A stretch of 64,000 bases of DNA from Mesorhizobium loti (GCF_002858745.1 NZ_PJRO01000004.1:124001-188000), one strand, 5' to 3'; numbered from the stretch's first letter, positions 43,021 through 54,385 are shown. The notes: generated by a model from the letters alone, not told the origin. Numbers and translations: made by a program.

Positions 43021-44070
43021 TTGAGCGCCACTGAACTGAAGAACGTGCCCCCCAGCAATGCCTCCGGGGCCTCGGATATGGCGCATATCGTACTGACCTT
43101 CGACAACAACAAGTTGGCCAGTGCGCTCTACGGTCAGTTCGACGAGAACTTGGCGCGACTTGAGCAGAAGCTCGGCGTCGACATCCGTTCGCGCGGCAAC
43201 CAGCTTACCATCAAGGGCTCATCGACGGCGGCCGAACAGGCACGTCGCGCCTTGGATAATCTCTACGATATCCTGCAGAAGGGCGCCGATATCGCCCAGT
43301 CGGATGTGGATGGCGCCGTGCGTATGGCGGTTGCCGCCGACGATCAACTGGTGCTGCCGACAATGGAACGCAAGGGCAAGGTATCCGCTGCACAGATCTC
43401 GACGCGCAAAAAGACCATCTATGCGCGCTCGCTGAACCAGGACGCCTATATGCGCGCGCTGGAGCGGTCAGAACTGGTTTTCGGCATCGGCCCGGCAGGC
43501 ACCGGCAAGACCTATCTGGCGGTCGCACATGCAGCCATGCTGCTCGAGCGCGGCATGGTCGAGCGCATCATCCTGTCGCGGCCTGCGGTCGAAGCCGGAG
43601 AGCGGCTCGGCTTCCTGCCGGGCGACATGAAGGAAAAGGTCGATCCTTATCTGCGTCCGCTCTACGACGCGCTCTATGACATGATGCCGGGTGACAAGGT
43701 CGAACGCGCCATAGGCGCCGGTGTGATCGAGATCGCGCCGCTGGCCTTCATGCGCGGCCGAACGCTGGCGCATGCCGCCGTCATTCTCGACGAGGCGCAG
43801 AACACCACCCAGATGCAGATGAAGATGTTCCTGACGCGTCTGGGCGAGAATTCGCGCATGATCATCACCGGCGACCCGACCCAGATCGATCTGCCACCCA
43901 ACACCAAGTCGGGCCTGGTGGAAGCGCTGCGCGTCCTTGATGGAGTTCCGGGTATCGTCACCGTGCGTTTCACTGATGTGGATGTGGTGCGTCACCCGCT
44001 GGTTGGCGAGATCGTCAGGGCCTATGACCGAGACGGCAAGGTTTCCCGCGGCTTGGGGGCAGACAACTGA
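43021..44070 (+). CDS. phoH: PhoH family ATPase (YbeZ-like)
   Basis: 349 residues starting at a TTG five bases after a GAGGAGA ribosome site. An N-terminal KH-like region (about 20-90) precedes the P-loop NTPase: Walker A GIGPAGTGKTYLAVAHAAML and Walker B AVILDEAQNTTQMQMKMF. PhoH/YbeZ proteins hydrolyse ATP and partner the RNase YbeY in rRNA and RNA processing. YbeY is indeed the next gene. The 26-base gap to miaB and 36-base gap to ybeY support one operon. Confidence 0.9.
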   Translation: MSATELKNVPPSNASGASDMAHIVLTFDNNKLASALYGQFDENLARLEQKLGVDIRSRGNQLTIKGSSTAAEQARRALDNLYDILQKGADIAQSDVDGAVRMAVAADDQLVLPTMERKGKVSAAQISTRKKTIYARSLNQDAYMRALERSELVFGIGPAGTGKTYLAVAHAAMLLERGMVERIILSRPAVEAGERLGFLPGDMKEKVDPYLRPLYDALYDMMPGDKVERAIGAGVIEIAPLAFMRGRTLAHAAVILDEAQNTTQMQMKMFLTRLGENSRMIITGDPTQIDLPPNTKSGLVEALRVLDGVPGIVTVRFTDVDVVRHPLVGEIVRAYDRDGKVSRGLGADN

Positions 44071-44106
44071 TCCTGCCAGCATGCCCGTCTGTCAGGATAA
44101 GGCGCA

Positions 44107-44589
44107 ATGACGTCGCCTGATCTGCCACTCGACATCGATCTCGCGGTCGAAGCCGGAGCTTGGCTGTCGGAGGCGGAATTGCTCGGCCTTGTCGAGCGTG
44201 CTGTCGGCGCTGCCTTTGCCGAGCTCCGCCTGGCGGGGACGTCCGAGCTCAGCTTTGTCTTCACGGATGATGCTGCCATCCAGGCGTTGAACGCGGAATG
44301 GCGCGGCAAGGACAAACCCACCAACGTGCTGTCCTTCCCGGCTTTTCCACCGGCCAGGGGTGGTCTGCTGCCGCCGATGCTTGGCGATATCGTACTGGCC
44401 GCCGAGACGGTGGCGCGTGAGGCGACTGAGGAGAAAAAACCGGTCGAACACCACGTCAGCCATCTCGTGATCCATGGCCTGTTGCATCTGCTGGGCTATG
44501 ATCACGAGACCGACGACGAGGCCGAGGAAATGGAGGCGGTCGAGCGCGCGGCGCTGGCAAGACTTGCCATTCCCGATCCGTATGCGTAA
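44107..44589 (+). CDS. ybeY: Endoribonuclease YbeY
   Basis: 160 residues. The zinc-binding signature [12 protein letters not shown] (H-x3-H-x5-H) is intact near the C-terminus, and the upstream ADD-like [20 protein letters not shown] with TNVLSFP is conserved. It is a metallo-endoribonuclease needed for 16S rRNA 3-prime maturation and ribosome quality control; in Sinorhizobium it also shapes small-RNA regulation. It works with PhoH/YbeZ, encoded just upstream. Confidence 0.95.
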   Translation: MTSPDLPLDIDLAVEAGAWLSEAELLGLVERAVGAAFAELRLAGTSELSFVFTDDAAIQALNAEWRGKDKPTNVLSFPAFPPARGGLLPPMLGDIVLAAETVAREATEEKKPVEHHVSHLVIHGLLHLLGYDHETDDEAEEMEAVERAALARLAIPDPYA

Positions 44590-44615
44590 CTAAACATTCA
44601 ATTGACCGGACGACG

Positions 44616-45692
44616 ATGAACGAGAAATCAGAGACTGCCGCCCCCACGGACGCTGGCAGTGCCTTTAAGGCTTCCGGAAAGACGGAAGAAACGCCCAGTC
44701 CGAGTACCAGCTCCGGCAGTGTAACGAGCGAGCCTTCCCCTGCCGGCCCCTCTCTGTTCGAGCGCGTCCTGGGTCTTTTTCGCCAACGCAATGGAACCTC
44801 GCTGCGCGAGGAAATCGCCGATGCACTCGCTGAAACCGAGACGGGCGCTGAATCCTTCTCGCCCGGTGAACGGGCGATGCTCAACAATATCCTGCGCCTG
44901 CGCGAAGTGCGTGTCGAAGACGTCATGGTGCCGCGCGCCGACATCCAGGCGGTGGAGATCGGGACGACGCTCGGCGATATGCTGGTGCTGTTCGAACAGT
45001 CCGGCCATTCCCGCATGCCGGTCTATTCCGAGACGCTGGATGACCCGCGCGGCATGGTCCATATCCGTGACGTGCTTGCGCACATCACACGCCTTGCCCG
45101 GGTCAAGAAACCGGGCCGCGCCAGCCGCAAGACGCCAGCTGCCGCGCTGTTCGATCTCACCCAGGTCGATCTTGCCCGCACCATCGGCGACCTCAGCCTG
45201 ATCAGGCCAGTGCTGTTCGTGCCGCCTTCGATGCTCGCTTCCGACTTGATGGGCCGCATGCAGGCCGCGCGCACGCAGATGGCGCTGGTCATCGACGAAT
45301 ATGGTGGTACCGACGGTCTCGCTTCGCTGGAGGATATCGTCGAGATGGTGGTCGGCGACATCGAGGATGAGCACGACGACGACGAGCCGATGATCACCCA
45401 GGCCGGTGACGGTATCTATGTGGTCGATGGCAAGGCGGAAATCGACGACGTCTCCAAGATGCTCGGCGAGCATTTCGCTGCCGGCGAGCATGGCGAGTCG
45501 GTCGACACCATCGGTGGCATGATCTTCAACACGCTCGGCCGTGTGCCGGCGCGGGGCGAGGTGGTTCAGGCCATTCCGGGTTTCGAGTTTCATATCCTCG
45601 ATGCCGATCCGCGCCGTGTGAAGCGCGTTCGCATTGTCGAAAGCCAGAAGGCGATTGAGCGTCGCCGCCGCGCGCGCGCTGAACAGGCTTAG
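44616..45692 (+). CDS. corC: CBS-domain/CorC_HlyC protein (CorC/TlyC family)
   Basis: 358 residues with no membrane region. A disordered Ser/Pro-rich N-terminus (about 1-50) leads to a pair of CBS domains from about 100 to 220 (VRVEDVMVPRADIQAVEIGT; DPRGMVHIRDVLAH). The CorC_HlyC domain (about 255-350) starts EIDDVSKMLGEHF. Soluble members act with magnesium/cobalt export or RNA processing; the ybeY-corC order is the E. coli ybeZ-ybeY-ybeX (corC) order. In rhizobia lnt usually follows directly, while here an ArsR/SRPBCC pair intervenes. Confidence 0.9.
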   Translation: MNEKSETAAPTDAGSAFKASGKTEETPSPSTSSGSVTSEPSPAGPSLFERVLGLFRQRNGTSLREEIADALAETETGAESFSPGERAMLNNILRLREVRVEDVMVPRADIQAVEIGTTLGDMLVLFEQSGHSRMPVYSETLDDPRGMVHIRDVLAHITRLARVKKPGRASRKTPAAALFDLTQVDLARTIGDLSLIRPVLFVPPSMLASDLMGRMQAARTQMALVIDEYGGTDGLASLEDIVEMVVGDIEDEHDDDEPMITQAGDGIYVVDGKAEIDDVSKMLGEHFAAGEHGESVDTIGGMIFNTLGRVPARGEVVQAIPGFEFHILDADPRRVKRVRIVESQKAIERRRRARAEQA

Positions 45693-45823
45693 AGCGCCGG
45701 GCGTCCATTGAGACGCGCAAAGGGCGCTCTAACACTTTGGACCTGCACATCGTGCTTTCCGAAAATTCCGATTTTCGGCTGATGCGTCAGGCACTTCCGA
45801 ATTTTTCTATAGTTATCCATTGC

Positions 45824-45850
45824 GCTAAGTGTCTTGAGGTGATACTTAGC
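45824..45850. promoter_or_regulatory. Palindromic operator in front of the ArsR/SRPBCC pair
   Basis: GCTAAGTGTC-TTGAGGT-GATACTTAGC is an inverted repeat with 9 of 10 arm positions matching, ending three bases before the ArsR ATG. It covers the ribosome-site area, so a bound ArsR dimer would block its own expression. Confidence 0.7.
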
Positions 45851-45853
45851 CTT

Positions 45854-46198
45854 ATGGATCAGAATTCGGCGCAATTAGACGGAATTTTTCAGGCACTGGC
45901 CGACCCGACCCGGCGGGCGGTGTTGACGGAACTCGGCAAGGGACCATCCAGCATCAGCGACCTCGCCAGGCCGTTCGACATGGCGCTGCCATCTTTCATG
46001 AAGCACATTCACTTTCTAGAAGGCAGCGGCCTGATCCGGACGCAAAAGCAGGGGCGTGTGCGCACCTGCGCCATCGAAACCAAGCAGTTTGCGATGATCG
46101 AAACCTGGCTGTCGGTTCAGCGTGCGGTTTGGGAAGGTCGCAATGATCGCCTCGAGCGTTTCGTCCTCGCCGAGCAGAACAAGGAGAAACCGGAATGA
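45854..46198 (+). CDS. ArsR-family regulator (SRPBCC-linked)
   Basis: 114 residues from the ATG at 45854. The winged helix is compact: FQALADPTRRAVLTELGKGP, SSISDLARPFDMALPSFMKH and the wing GLIRTQKQGRVRTCAIE. There is no Cys metal site. Regulators of this kind (Rv2034/SdpR-like) sit next to SRPBCC proteins and respond to unknown ligands. The four-base overlap with the next gene (ATGA) and the palindrome just upstream point to an autoregulated pair. Confidence 0.87.
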   Translation: MDQNSAQLDGIFQALADPTRRAVLTELGKGPSSISDLARPFDMALPSFMKHIHFLEGSGLIRTQKQGRVRTCAIETKQFAMIETWLSVQRAVWEGRNDRLERFVLAEQNKEKPE

Positions 46199-46692
46199 CC
46201 GAGATCGTGAATCCCGAGACCGACCTGACCCTGTCGCGCGTTATCAGGGCGCCGCGTTCCGCTATCTGGAGCGCATGGACCGACCCGGCAAGCTTTGCGC
46301 GCTGGTGGGTCCCGGCACCGGCCAAATGCAAGGTCGAGAAAATGGAACTTCGCCCAGGTGGCGCTCTCGTTACGCGCATCAGCGAGGAGGGGGGGCCATT
46401 CCAGCCGCATCTCGATGCCTGTTTCCTTGCCGTTGACGAGCAGGAACGTATCGTCTTCACCAACACGCTGACCGGCGGCTGGCGTCCGGCCGACCAGCCG
46501 TTCATGACCGCGATCATCACGTTGCGGGAGCATCCGCAAGGCACGGATTACGCTGCCCATGTCATGCATAAGAGCAGGGCCGAGCGTGACATGCATGAAG
46601 AGATGGGATTTCACGACGGTTGGGGCACGGTCGCCAGGCAGCTCGCCGAGCTGGTTGAGCCGGTGGATCGCCTTGCATTGAAATCGGCCTGA
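46195..46692 (+). CDS. SRPBCC (AHSA1-like) domain protein
   Basis: 165 residues with the START-like fold of the AHSA1 family: LSRVIRAPRSAIWSAWTDPA at the start, WWVPAPAKCKVEKMELRPGG, then GWRPADQPFMTAIITLREH and a C-terminal helix around MGFHDGWGTVARQLAELV. These proteins bind hydrophobic ligands in a helix-grip pocket; they often are cytoplasmic accessory factors to an adjacent ArsR. The ligand is not deducible. Confidence 0.85.
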   Translation: MTEIVNPETDLTLSRVIRAPRSAIWSAWTDPASFARWWVPAPAKCKVEKMELRPGGALVTRISEEGGPFQPHLDACFLAVDEQERIVFTNTLTGGWRPADQPFMTAIITLREHPQGTDYAAHVMHKSRAERDMHEEMGFHDGWGTVARQLAELVEPVDRLALKSA

Positions 46693-46781
46693 AACCGATG
46701 TGTACCGGCGTGCCGGCATTTGGAGCACGGAGCGTGGCCTGATACATCTTCCGCCATGATTCTCGCGACTCGGAAGAATGC

Positions 46782-48371
46782 ATGGAGCGCCTCGCCGGCC
46801 GGATAATTCTGCTGTGGGGTTGGCGACGCGCGCTTGCTGCTTTTCTGGCCGGCGCGCTGGCGGTTTTTGGGCAGGCTCCCTACGATTTCTTTGCCGTCTG
46901 TTTCATTTCCTTTCCCGTGCTGGTCTGGCTGCTGGATGGCACGACGGGCGAGGCGTCTGGCAGCCTCCTGAGGCGGCTGCGGCCAGCATTTGCCGTCGGC
47001 TGGTGGTTCGGTTTCGGTTATTTTCTGGCTGGGCTGTGGTGGATCGGGCAGGCATTGCTTGTGGAAGCCGACGATTACGCTTGGGCGCTTCCGTTCGCCG
47101 TGGTGGGCATTCCGCTTCTGTTGGCCTTCTTCTATGGTTTTGCAACAGCTGTTGCCCGGCTGCTGTGGAGCAGCGGGTTGGGCCGCATTGCTGCGCTCGC
47201 CTTCGGCTTTGCCCTGGCGGAATGGTTGCGCGGTTTCGTCCTGACTGGCTTTCCGTGGAATGCGGTCGGCTATGCGGCCATGCCGGTTCCCCTGCTGATG
47301 CAGAGTGTGTCGGCCATCGGCATGAACGGCATGAACGCGCTTGCCGTTTTCGTCGTTGCCATGCCGGCGCTGCTGGTCGGGGGGCGCAATCTCGCCATGG
47401 GCGCGATTTTGGCGCTGGTCTTGGTCTGCGCGCATCTCGGTTTTGGTTACCTACGGCTTACAACGCCGGTCCCGGCCGAGCGGACGCTCGACATACGCAT
47501 CATCCAGCCATCGGTCGACATGCGTGAGAAATGGGATGCCTCGGTACGGGATCGTATTTTCGCGACCTTGCTTGGCATGTCGTCGAAAACACCGGATCCC
47601 GGTAAGAAAAAACCCCAGTTGATCCTGTGGCCGGAGACCTCCGTGCCTTTCCTGTTCACCGAGCGCCCTGATGCCTTGACCGCGCTTGGCGACATGCTGG
47701 CGGATGGCCAGATGCTGGTTGCCGGTGCCGTGCGTGAGGAAGGAGCGTCAGCCAATACTGGCACGCGCTACTACAATTCGGTGGTTTCCATCAACGACAG
47801 GGGCGAGATCGCCGACGCTTTCGACAAGATCCATCTTGTCCCGTTCGGCGAATATCTGCCTTTCGCCGATCTTTTGCGGCGCATCGGCGTAGAACAGCTG
47901 GTCGCCGGGCCGACGATGTTTTCGGCCGGAAACGATCGGCATCCGATTGTGTTACCCGGCGCGATCCGTGGCCTTCCATTCATCTGTTATGAAGTCATTT
48001 TCTCTGATGAAGTGGCAGTTGACGCTGCGTCAAGTCAGCTTATTGTGAACCTTACCAACGATGCATGGTTTGGCGATACACCCGGTCCCTACCAGCATTT
48101 TCGTCAGGCTCAGATACGCGCAGTGGAAAACGGAATGCCTCTGTTACGTGCGGCTAACAATGGCATCTCCGCGGCCGTGGATGCGCGCGGTCGAATTCTT
48201 GACGCGCTGGCTATCAACACACGCGAGACCATCGATTTGACCATCCCCGTCGCATCATCATCCGATGTCGTTTCCAGCGGCCAACGGCGCGTTAACGGAT
48301 ATCTGATTATGCTCGTCCTTGCCCTGATTGCTTTCGTCTTTTCCGTAAGGCACAAGCTACCGGCGAATTGA
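46782..48371 (+). CDS. lnt: Apolipoprotein N-acyltransferase
   Basis: 529 residues. About seven N-terminal membrane spans are followed by a nitrilase-like periplasmic domain. The catalytic triad can be read: Glu in [11 protein letters not shown], Lys in [17 protein letters not shown] and Cys in [12 protein letters not shown]. It transfers a fatty acid from phospholipid to the N-terminal Cys of diacylglyceryl-lipoproteins in the inner membrane, the last step of lipoprotein maturation. A final membrane helix ([15 protein letters not shown]) anchors the C-terminus. Confidence 0.95.
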   Translation: MERLAGRIILLWGWRRALAAFLAGALAVFGQAPYDFFAVCFISFPVLVWLLDGTTGEASGSLLRRLRPAFAVGWWFGFGYFLAGLWWIGQALLVEADDYAWALPFAVVGIPLLLAFFYGFATAVARLLWSSGLGRIAALAFGFALAEWLRGFVLTGFPWNAVGYAAMPVPLLMQSVSAIGMNGMNALAVFVVAMPALLVGGRNLAMGAILALVLVCAHLGFGYLRLTTPVPAERTLDIRIIQPSVDMREKWDASVRDRIFATLLGMSSKTPDPGKKKPQLILWPETSVPFLFTERPDALTALGDMLADGQMLVAGAVREEGASANTGTRYYNSVVSINDRGEIADAFDKIHLVPFGEYLPFADLLRRIGVEQLVAGPTMFSAGNDRHPIVLPGAIRGLPFICYEVIFSDEVAVDAASSQLIVNLTNDAWFGDTPGPYQHFRQAQIRAVENGMPLLRAANNGISAAVDARGRILDALAINTRETIDLTIPVASSSDVVSSGQRRVNGYLIMLVLALIAFVFSVRHKLPAN

Positions 48372-48508
48372 CAGCCAGTATTTTAGAAACCCATTATGGA
48401 GCGGTTGGCATCTTTCGCACGCTGTCGCTTTTCGGATGAGGTGGGAGCTCAGGTCAGAGGTTAGGCGTCAAAAAACACAAGAAGCCGGAAGAATTCGGCG
48501 AGGATAAA

Positions 48509-48928
48509 ATGGTAGAAGAAAACAAGAAAAAACCAAATCCAATTGACACTCATGTTGGCAGTCGCATCAGACTTCGTCGTAACATGCTAGGAATGAGCCA
48601 GGAAAGACTTGGCGAAAGCCTCGGAATAACTTTTCAGCAAATTCAGAAGTACGAGAAAGGCACCAACCGTGTTGGTGCCAGCCGCCTGCAGGCGATTGCC
48701 TCGATCCTGAGCGTGCCGGTTGCCTTCTTTTTCGAAGATGCTCCAGGGCAGGACGGCGTTACGCGTGGCGGTTTCGCCGAGGACAACGCCATGGCTTTGG
48801 CTGCAGAATTTTGCTCCACCCCGGAAGGTCTTCAGCTCAACCGCGCTTTCGTGAAGGTCGCCGATCCGAAGGTTCGCCGGCGGATCATCGACCTTGTTAA
48901 GTCACTCGCTGGCGACGAACAGGGCTAA
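48509..48928 (+). CDS. praR: XRE-family regulator, PraR-like
   Basis: 139 residues. A Cro/C1-type HTH covers about 15-70 (SRIRLRRNMLGMSQERLGES, then GITFQQIQKYEKGTNRVGAS), and a helical C-terminal dimerisation segment ends VRRRIIDLVKSLAGDEQG. It closely resembles rhizobial PraR/PhrR regulators, and the lnt-regulator-metK order is the one I associate with them; the symbol rests on that recollection and the sequence pattern. PraR represses biofilm, attachment and lifestyle genes in Rhizobium and Azorhizobium. GGCGAGGAT lies upstream of the ATG. Confidence 0.75.
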   Translation: MVEENKKKPNPIDTHVGSRIRLRRNMLGMSQERLGESLGITFQQIQKYEKGTNRVGASRLQAIASILSVPVAFFFEDAPGQDGVTRGGFAEDNAMALAAEFCSTPEGLQLNRAFVKVADPKVRRRIIDLVKSLAGDEQG

Positions 48929-49129
48929 TCCAGGGGGCGATTTTCCGCTGTTGCAGATGCGGCGGTCGGCTTGCCTCCTTTTCTCACAATCCTGGGTATT
49001 TTGTTCCATTGCCGTGTCAGCCTTTGATATCGGTTACTCCGCAATCGTCTTGACGCAGCTGGCGCGGCCCCGCTAACACGTGGCCCGACAGATCGGTTGT
49101 GTGCCGATTGCTTTCCAGAGGGATCACCC

Positions 49130-50395
49130 GTGTCGCGCCAGAATTATCTTTTCACGTCCGAATCCGTTTCCGAAGGTCACCCCGACAAGGTGTGCGACCG
49201 CATCTCCGACGAAATCGTCGACCTCGTCTATCGCGAAGCGAAGAAAACAGGCATGGATCCTTGGAAGGTTCGCGTCGCCTGCGAAACGCTTGCCACCACC
49301 AACCGCGTCGTGATTGCCGGTGAAGTGCGCGTGCCGGAGACGCTCCTGAAGAAGGACAAGGCTGGCAACGTCGTCAAGGATGCCGCGGGCCACCCGGTTG
49401 TCAACCCGTCCAAGTTCAAGTCCGTGGCGCGCAAGGCGATCCGGGAGATCGGCTACGAGCAGTCAGGCTTCCACTGGAAGACCGCCAAGATCGATGTGCT
49501 GCTGCACGGTCAGTCACCCGACATCGGTCAGGGCGTCGACAATGCCGCCGACCGTCAGGGCGAAGAAGGTGCCGGTGATCAGGGCATCATGTTCGGTTAT
49601 GCCTGCCGCGAGACACCGGACCTGATGCCGGCGCCGATCTACTACAGCCACAAGATACTCGAGTTGCTTGCCGACGCCCGCCACAAGAACAATGGCGACG
49701 CAGGCAGGCTCGGCCCGGATGCCAAGAGCCAGGTCACGGTCAAATATGTCGACGGCAAGGCCGCTGAAGTCACGCAGATCGTGCTTTCCACCCAGCACCT
49801 CGAAGAAAGCTGGGATTCCAAGAAAGTCCGCAAGGTCGTGGAGCCCTATATCCGTGAGGCGCTGGGCGAGCTGAAGATCGCCAGCGACTGCAACTGGTAC
49901 ATCAACCCGACCGGCAAGTTCGTGATTGGTGGTCCTGATGGTGACGCCGGCCTAACCGGCCGCAAGATCATCGTCGACACCTATGGCGGTGCTGCGCCCC
50001 ATGGCGGTGGCGCCTTCTCGGGCAAGGATACCACCAAGGTTGACCGTTCGGCCGCTTATGCTGCGCGCTACCTTGCCAAGAACGTCGTGGCGGCCAAGCT
50101 GGCCGACCGCTGCACCATCCAGCTTTCCTATGCCATCGGCGTTGCCCAGCCCTTGTCGGTTTATGTCGACCTGCACGGCACCGGCTCTGTCGATGAGGCC
50201 AAGCTGGAAGGCGCGCTGCGCAAGGTGATGGATCTGTCGCCTTCGGGCATCCGCCGGCATCTCGACCTCAATAAGCCGATCTATGCCAAGACCTCATCCT
50301 ACGGCCATTTCGGTCGCAAGGCCGGGCGTGACGGATCCTTCTCCTGGGAGAAGACCGACCTGGCCAAGGCGCTCAAGGACGCCGTGGCCGCCTGA
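49130..50395 (+). CDS. metK: S-adenosylmethionine synthetase
   Basis: 421 residues from the GTG at 49130, with AGAGGGA seven bases upstream; earlier starts in the frame are not conserved. All three MetK domains are present, with [16 protein letters not shown] at the N-terminus, [15 protein letters not shown] in the centre and the phosphate loop [16 protein letters not shown]. It makes SAM from methionine and ATP, binding magnesium and potassium. The long form is normal in rhizobia, which carry a roughly 30-residue insertion near residue 90 ([14 protein letters not shown]). The 201-base leader contains an AATCGG-type hairpin but no riboswitch I can identify. Confidence 0.96.
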   Translation: MSRQNYLFTSESVSEGHPDKVCDRISDEIVDLVYREAKKTGMDPWKVRVACETLATTNRVVIAGEVRVPETLLKKDKAGNVVKDAAGHPVVNPSKFKSVARKAIREIGYEQSGFHWKTAKIDVLLHGQSPDIGQGVDNAADRQGEEGAGDQGIMFGYACRETPDLMPAPIYYSHKILELLADARHKNNGDAGRLGPDAKSQVTVKYVDGKAAEVTQIVLSTQHLEESWDSKKVRKVVEPYIREALGELKIASDCNWYINPTGKFVIGGPDGDAGLTGRKIIVDTYGGAAPHGGGAFSGKDTTKVDRSAAYAARYLAKNVVAAKLADRCTIQLSYAIGVAQPLSVYVDLHGTGSVDEAKLEGALRKVMDLSPSGIRRHLDLNKPIYAKTSSYGHFGRKAGRDGSFSWEKTDLAKALKDAVAA

Positions 50396-50409
50396 CGGCG
50401 GATGCGGCC

Positions 50410-51111
50410 ATGGAAGAACAGAACAGGCGCAGCCGGTTGAGTGAGGCTTTCTTCGGCCGGCGAAAGGGCAAGACCATCCGCCCGGCGCAAGCCACGGCGC
50501 TTGAGACGGGTCTCAAGCGCTATCGGCTTGATCTTGCGCAGCCTGCACCGAAGGAACCGGGAAGCCTCTTCGAAGCTCCCGTTTCTTCCATCAGGCTTGA
50601 AATCGGTTTCGGCGGCGGCGAGCATCTGCGTCAGGAAACACTGACGCATCCCGATACCGGCTTCATCGGCGCTGAGCCATTCATCAACGGCATGGCCAAG
50701 ATGATGGTGGCGCTGGCGAGGGAGCCGGCGGACAATCTTCGTGTTTTCGACGACGATGCGGCCCTGTTGCTCGACTGGCTGCCGGAGGCTTCGCTCGACT
50801 GGATCGATCTGCTTTACCCGGACCCCTGGCCGAAGAAGCGGCACTGGAAGCGGCGTTTCGTGAACCCCGTCAATCTCGCCCGCTTCGCGCGGGTGCTGAA
50901 GCCAGGTGGCAAGTTCTGCTTCGCTTCCGACATCGATACCTATGTGAACTGGACACTCCAGCACTGCCGTGCGCACCCGGCCTTCGAGTGGCAGGCGCAT
51001 GAAGCGGCCGATTGGCATACGCCTTATCCCGGGTGGGAAAGCACGCGCTACGAGGCCAAGGCGATCCGCGAAGGACGCCGCACCGCTTACCTGACCTTCA
51101 TTCGATTGTAG
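50410..51111 (+). CDS. trmB: tRNA (guanine-N7-)-methyltransferase
   Basis: 233 residues. A Rossmann-type SAM site ([13 protein letters not shown]) is followed by the family signature [20 protein letters not shown] and the C-terminal [20 protein letters not shown]. It methylates G46 in the tRNA variable loop. The basic N-terminal extension ([20 protein letters not shown]) is usual in alphaproteobacteria. It starts 14 bases after metK and is likely co-transcribed. Its last 14 bases overlap the convergent TctE-like kinase gene. Confidence 0.95.
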   Translation: MEEQNRRSRLSEAFFGRRKGKTIRPAQATALETGLKRYRLDLAQPAPKEPGSLFEAPVSSIRLEIGFGGGEHLRQETLTHPDTGFIGAEPFINGMAKMMVALAREPADNLRVFDDDAALLLDWLPEASLDWIDLLYPDPWPKKRHWKRRFVNPVNLARFARVLKPGGKFCFASDIDTYVNWTLQHCRAHPAFEWQAHEAADWHTPYPGWESTRYEAKAIREGRRTAYLTFIRL

Positions 51112-52516
51112 CTTTCTCCTCTGTCTGGTTGGGGGCTGGCGCGCGCGGGAACGTCACACGTGCGATGAGACCTTTGCCGGATGCCGGTGTCTCGAGCGTG
51201 AGCCTGCCGCCAAACAACTCGGCGATTTCTTCCACGATCGGCAGTCCCAGCCCGCTGCCGGGCTTGTCGGCACCGGCACCGCGAGAGAAGCGCGCCCGCA
51301 CCGCGGCGAGCTTGTCCGGAGGAATGCCGGGGCCGTTGTCCTCGACCTCGAGGATCGCTTCGTCCTTGCCGGACACGCGAACCGTGATTTCAGCGCCGCT
51401 GCCGGCATAGGCAATGGCGTTGTCGACCAGGTTGCCGGCGAGTTCGCCAATGAGCAGCGCTTCTCCTTGTACCGGGACTGGTTCACCACCCTCGAAACCG
51501 AGATCGGCACCGACTGTGTTCGCTCTCATGATCCGGTCGGCGACGCTTTCCATGGTGATGGCGCTGAGATCGACGGACGTCGTATCCACTCTGTTTGATG
51601 CGGCGGCCTCGATGCGCGCCAGGAGGAGCAATTGCGAAAGCACGTGTTCTGCACGCACAATGGCCATGTCTGCGGTCTGCGCCGCAGCCTTGGCCTCGTC
51701 CAGCGACCTAGCGCGGCTGGCAAGTGCGAGCTGCGTGCGCACGATGGTCATCGGTGTGCGCAACTGGTGGCTGGCGTTGCCGGTAAAGTTGCGCAGGCCC
51801 GACAAGGCGGCACCCAGCCTTACCATGAAGGAATTCACCGTCTCGACCAGCCCGCGCACCTCCCCGGGCACCCGGTCATCGATGGGGTGAAGGTCATCGG
51901 GGCTGCGCTCGCCGATTGCCGCCCGCAGTCTGTAGAGCGGTTGCAGCGAGGCGTTGACCGCGAACCACGCGATCAGCGCAGCACCACCGATCAGCACAGC
52001 CAGCCGCAACGCCGAATGCAGCAGGATGGTCTGGGCGAGCTGGGTTCGCGCAATGGTGGTTTCGGCAACGGTCACCACGAAGGGGATGGAATCGACGCCG
52101 GTCGAGGCTGAGCGGGCTAGGGCAGCCAGCCGGATCGGCTCGCCGCGAAAGGTTCCATCGGAAAACTGTGCCTTCTCCGGCGGAGGAGTCGGCATCGTTG
52201 GCAGCGTCTCATAACCGGTAATGAAAGTGCCCGGCGGGCCGTCGACGCGATAGAAAACCCGATCCTGCGCCGCCGAAGTCAGCATTTCCAGCGCAACATA
52301 GGGGATGTCGACTTCGAGGGTGCCTTCCTCGGAAACCACGACACGTTCGGCAATCGCCAGCGCGGAGCCCGCAAGCACGCGGTCCGACGCCGCATTTGCG
52401 GTGCCGATCGCCTCCCGCCATGTGTCGAGCAGGGCGATCAGCCCAATGGCGATCAGCGGCACCAGCAGCCAGAACAAGAGCCGGCGGCGCAGCGAATAGG
52501 GCGCGGCGGCTGTCAT
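51098..52516 (-). CDS. tctE: TctE-like sensor histidine kinase
   Basis: 472 residues from the ATG at 52516. One membrane helix near the N-terminus ([19 protein letters not shown]), a periplasmic sensor region (about 40-165), a second helix and a HAMP-like stretch precede the H-box [20 protein letters not shown]. The ATP-binding domain has the [11 protein letters not shown] (N-box), [10 protein letters not shown] (G1) and [16 protein letters not shown] (G2) motifs. It pairs with the response regulator just upstream and, like Salmonella TctE, adjoins a tricarboxylate transporter. Its 3-prime end overlaps trmB by 14 bases. Confidence 0.87.
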   Translation of the reverse strand: MTAAAPYSLRRRLLFWLLVPLIAIGLIALLDTWREAIGTANAASDRVLAGSALAIAERVVVSEEGTLEVDIPYVALEMLTSAAQDRVFYRVDGPPGTFITGYETLPTMPTPPPEKAQFSDGTFRGEPIRLAALARSASTGVDSIPFVVTVAETTIARTQLAQTILLHSALRLAVLIGGAALIAWFAVNASLQPLYRLRAAIGERSPDDLHPIDDRVPGEVRGLVETVNSFMVRLGAALSGLRNFTGNASHQLRTPMTIVRTQLALASRARSLDEAKAAAQTADMAIVRAEHVLSQLLLLARIEAAASNRVDTTSVDLSAITMESVADRIMRANTVGADLGFEGGEPVPVQGEALLIGELAGNLVDNAIAYAGSGAEITVRVSGKDEAILEVEDNGPGIPPDKLAAVRARFSRGAGADKPGSGLGLPIVEEIAELFGGRLTLETPASGKGLIARVTFPRAPAPNQTEEKATIE

Positions 52517-52539
52517 CAGCAAGTGTCTCCCATGCCTCG

Positions 52540-53205
<666 letters not shown>

Positions 53206-53320
53206 CGGAACTCCTCGCTGGAAATCGTTTTTCCCGAACCTAGCAGGACTTTCACGTGTGCCAAACTGCTGCAACGGGCGACGCTTGTGGATGATCGCGG
53301 GCTCGGGCAAGTTGGCCGCC

Positions 53321-54385
53321 ATGCGTTTTCTCCTCCTTGTTCTGCTGGTTCTGGCGTCGAGGCCTGCGCTGGCCGAGACGACACTTTTTCCGGCTCTCAA
53401 CGGTGATGCCGGTGCCCACACTCTGGTTGTGTATTCGGCACTCGACGCGCCTTTGGCCAAAGGCATGATCGAAGGGTTCCGCCGCGCCAATCCAAGTGTC
53501 GCCGTGCGTTACGAGGAATTGCTGACCGGCGACATCTACACGCGCATCATCGAAGAGACCAATGCGGGCAAAAAGACCGGCGATGTCGCCTTTTCGTCCG
53601 CGATGGACCTGCAGGTCAAACTCGCCAATGACGGTTACGCGCAGGAGAGCGATCTGCCGATGAGCGCACGCTGGCCTCGCTGGGCGAACTGGCGCAACAC
53701 CGCCTACGCGCTGACCTTCGAGCCTGCGGTGTTCGTCTACCACAAGCCGAGTTTCCGCGACGTCGCGCCGCCGGCGACGCGCTCCCAATTCGTCGACTAT
53801 CTCGAGCGCAATGCGGACAAAGTCCAGGGCCGGATCGCCACCTATGACATCGAGCGCTCCGGTGTCGGCTTCATGTTCATGGCCAGGGACCAGGAGCAGT
53901 TTCCCGACATCTGGTCGGTCATCCGCAGCATGGGAAAGGCTGGTGTGAAGCTCTATTCGAGGAGTGCCGCGATCCTCGAACGCATCGCTGATGGCCGCGC
54001 GGTCCTGGGCTACAATATCCTCGGCTCCTATGCGGCCGACTGGGCGGCGCGCAACCCTGATGTCGGCATCGTCATGCCGAGGGACTATACGGTCGTCATG
54101 TCGCGCATCGGCTTGGTGCCAAAGGCAGCCGCATCGCCGGATCTTGGTCGTGCGCTGCTTGCTTACTTCATGTCCGTCGAGGGCCAGACGGTCATGGCGC
54201 GCGATCTTCACATCGCTGCCGTCAACCCGGATGTGTCGGGCGAAAACACCGCCAATGCCATCCAGGCCACGATGGGTGCGCAATTACGGCCGGTGCCGGT
54301 CAGCCCTGGTCTTCTCGTCTATCTTGATCAGGTCAAGCGTAACCGTCTGGTCGAACGCTGGAATGCCGCCCTGCAGGGCCACTGA
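53321..54385 (+). CDS. Periplasmic substrate-binding protein (PgtC/Fbp-like) linked to TctDE
   Basis: 354 residues from the ATG at 53321. A signal peptide (MRFLLLVLLVLASRPALA) leads to a two-lobe binding protein: TLVVYSALDAPLAKGMIEGF, then DVAFSSAMDLQVKLANDG and FVYHKPSFRD. It belongs to the ABC-type iron/polyamine/phosphoglycerate-like cluster, but no ABC permease or ATPase is nearby. It is divergent from tctD. In PgtC-type systems a stand-alone binding protein feeds a signal to a two-component sensor, so it may present the tricarboxylate or a related ligand to TctE. That function is inference from position. Confidence 0.78.
   Translation: MRFLLLVLLVLASRPALAETTLFPALNGDAGAHTLVVYSALDAPLAKGMIEGFRRANPSVAVRYEELLTGDIYTRIIEETNAGKKTGDVAFSSAMDLQVKLANDGYAQESDLPMSARWPRWANWRNTAYALTFEPAVFVYHKPSFRDVAPPATRSQFVDYLERNADKVQGRIATYDIERSGVGFMFMARDQEQFPDIWSVIRSMGKAGVKLYSRSAAILERIADGRAVLGYNILGSYAADWAARNPDVGIVMPRDYTVVMSRIGLVPKAAASPDLGRALLAYFMSVEGQTVMARDLHIAAVNPDVSGENTANAIQATMGAQLRPVPVSPGLLVYLDQVKRNRLVERWNAALQGH

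Noticed and set aside
48929..49129. Possible SAM-type riboswitch upstream of metK
   Set aside because: Only a short ATCGG/CCGAT hairpin can be seen; conserved features of SAM-II or SAM/SAH riboswitches were not found by eye.
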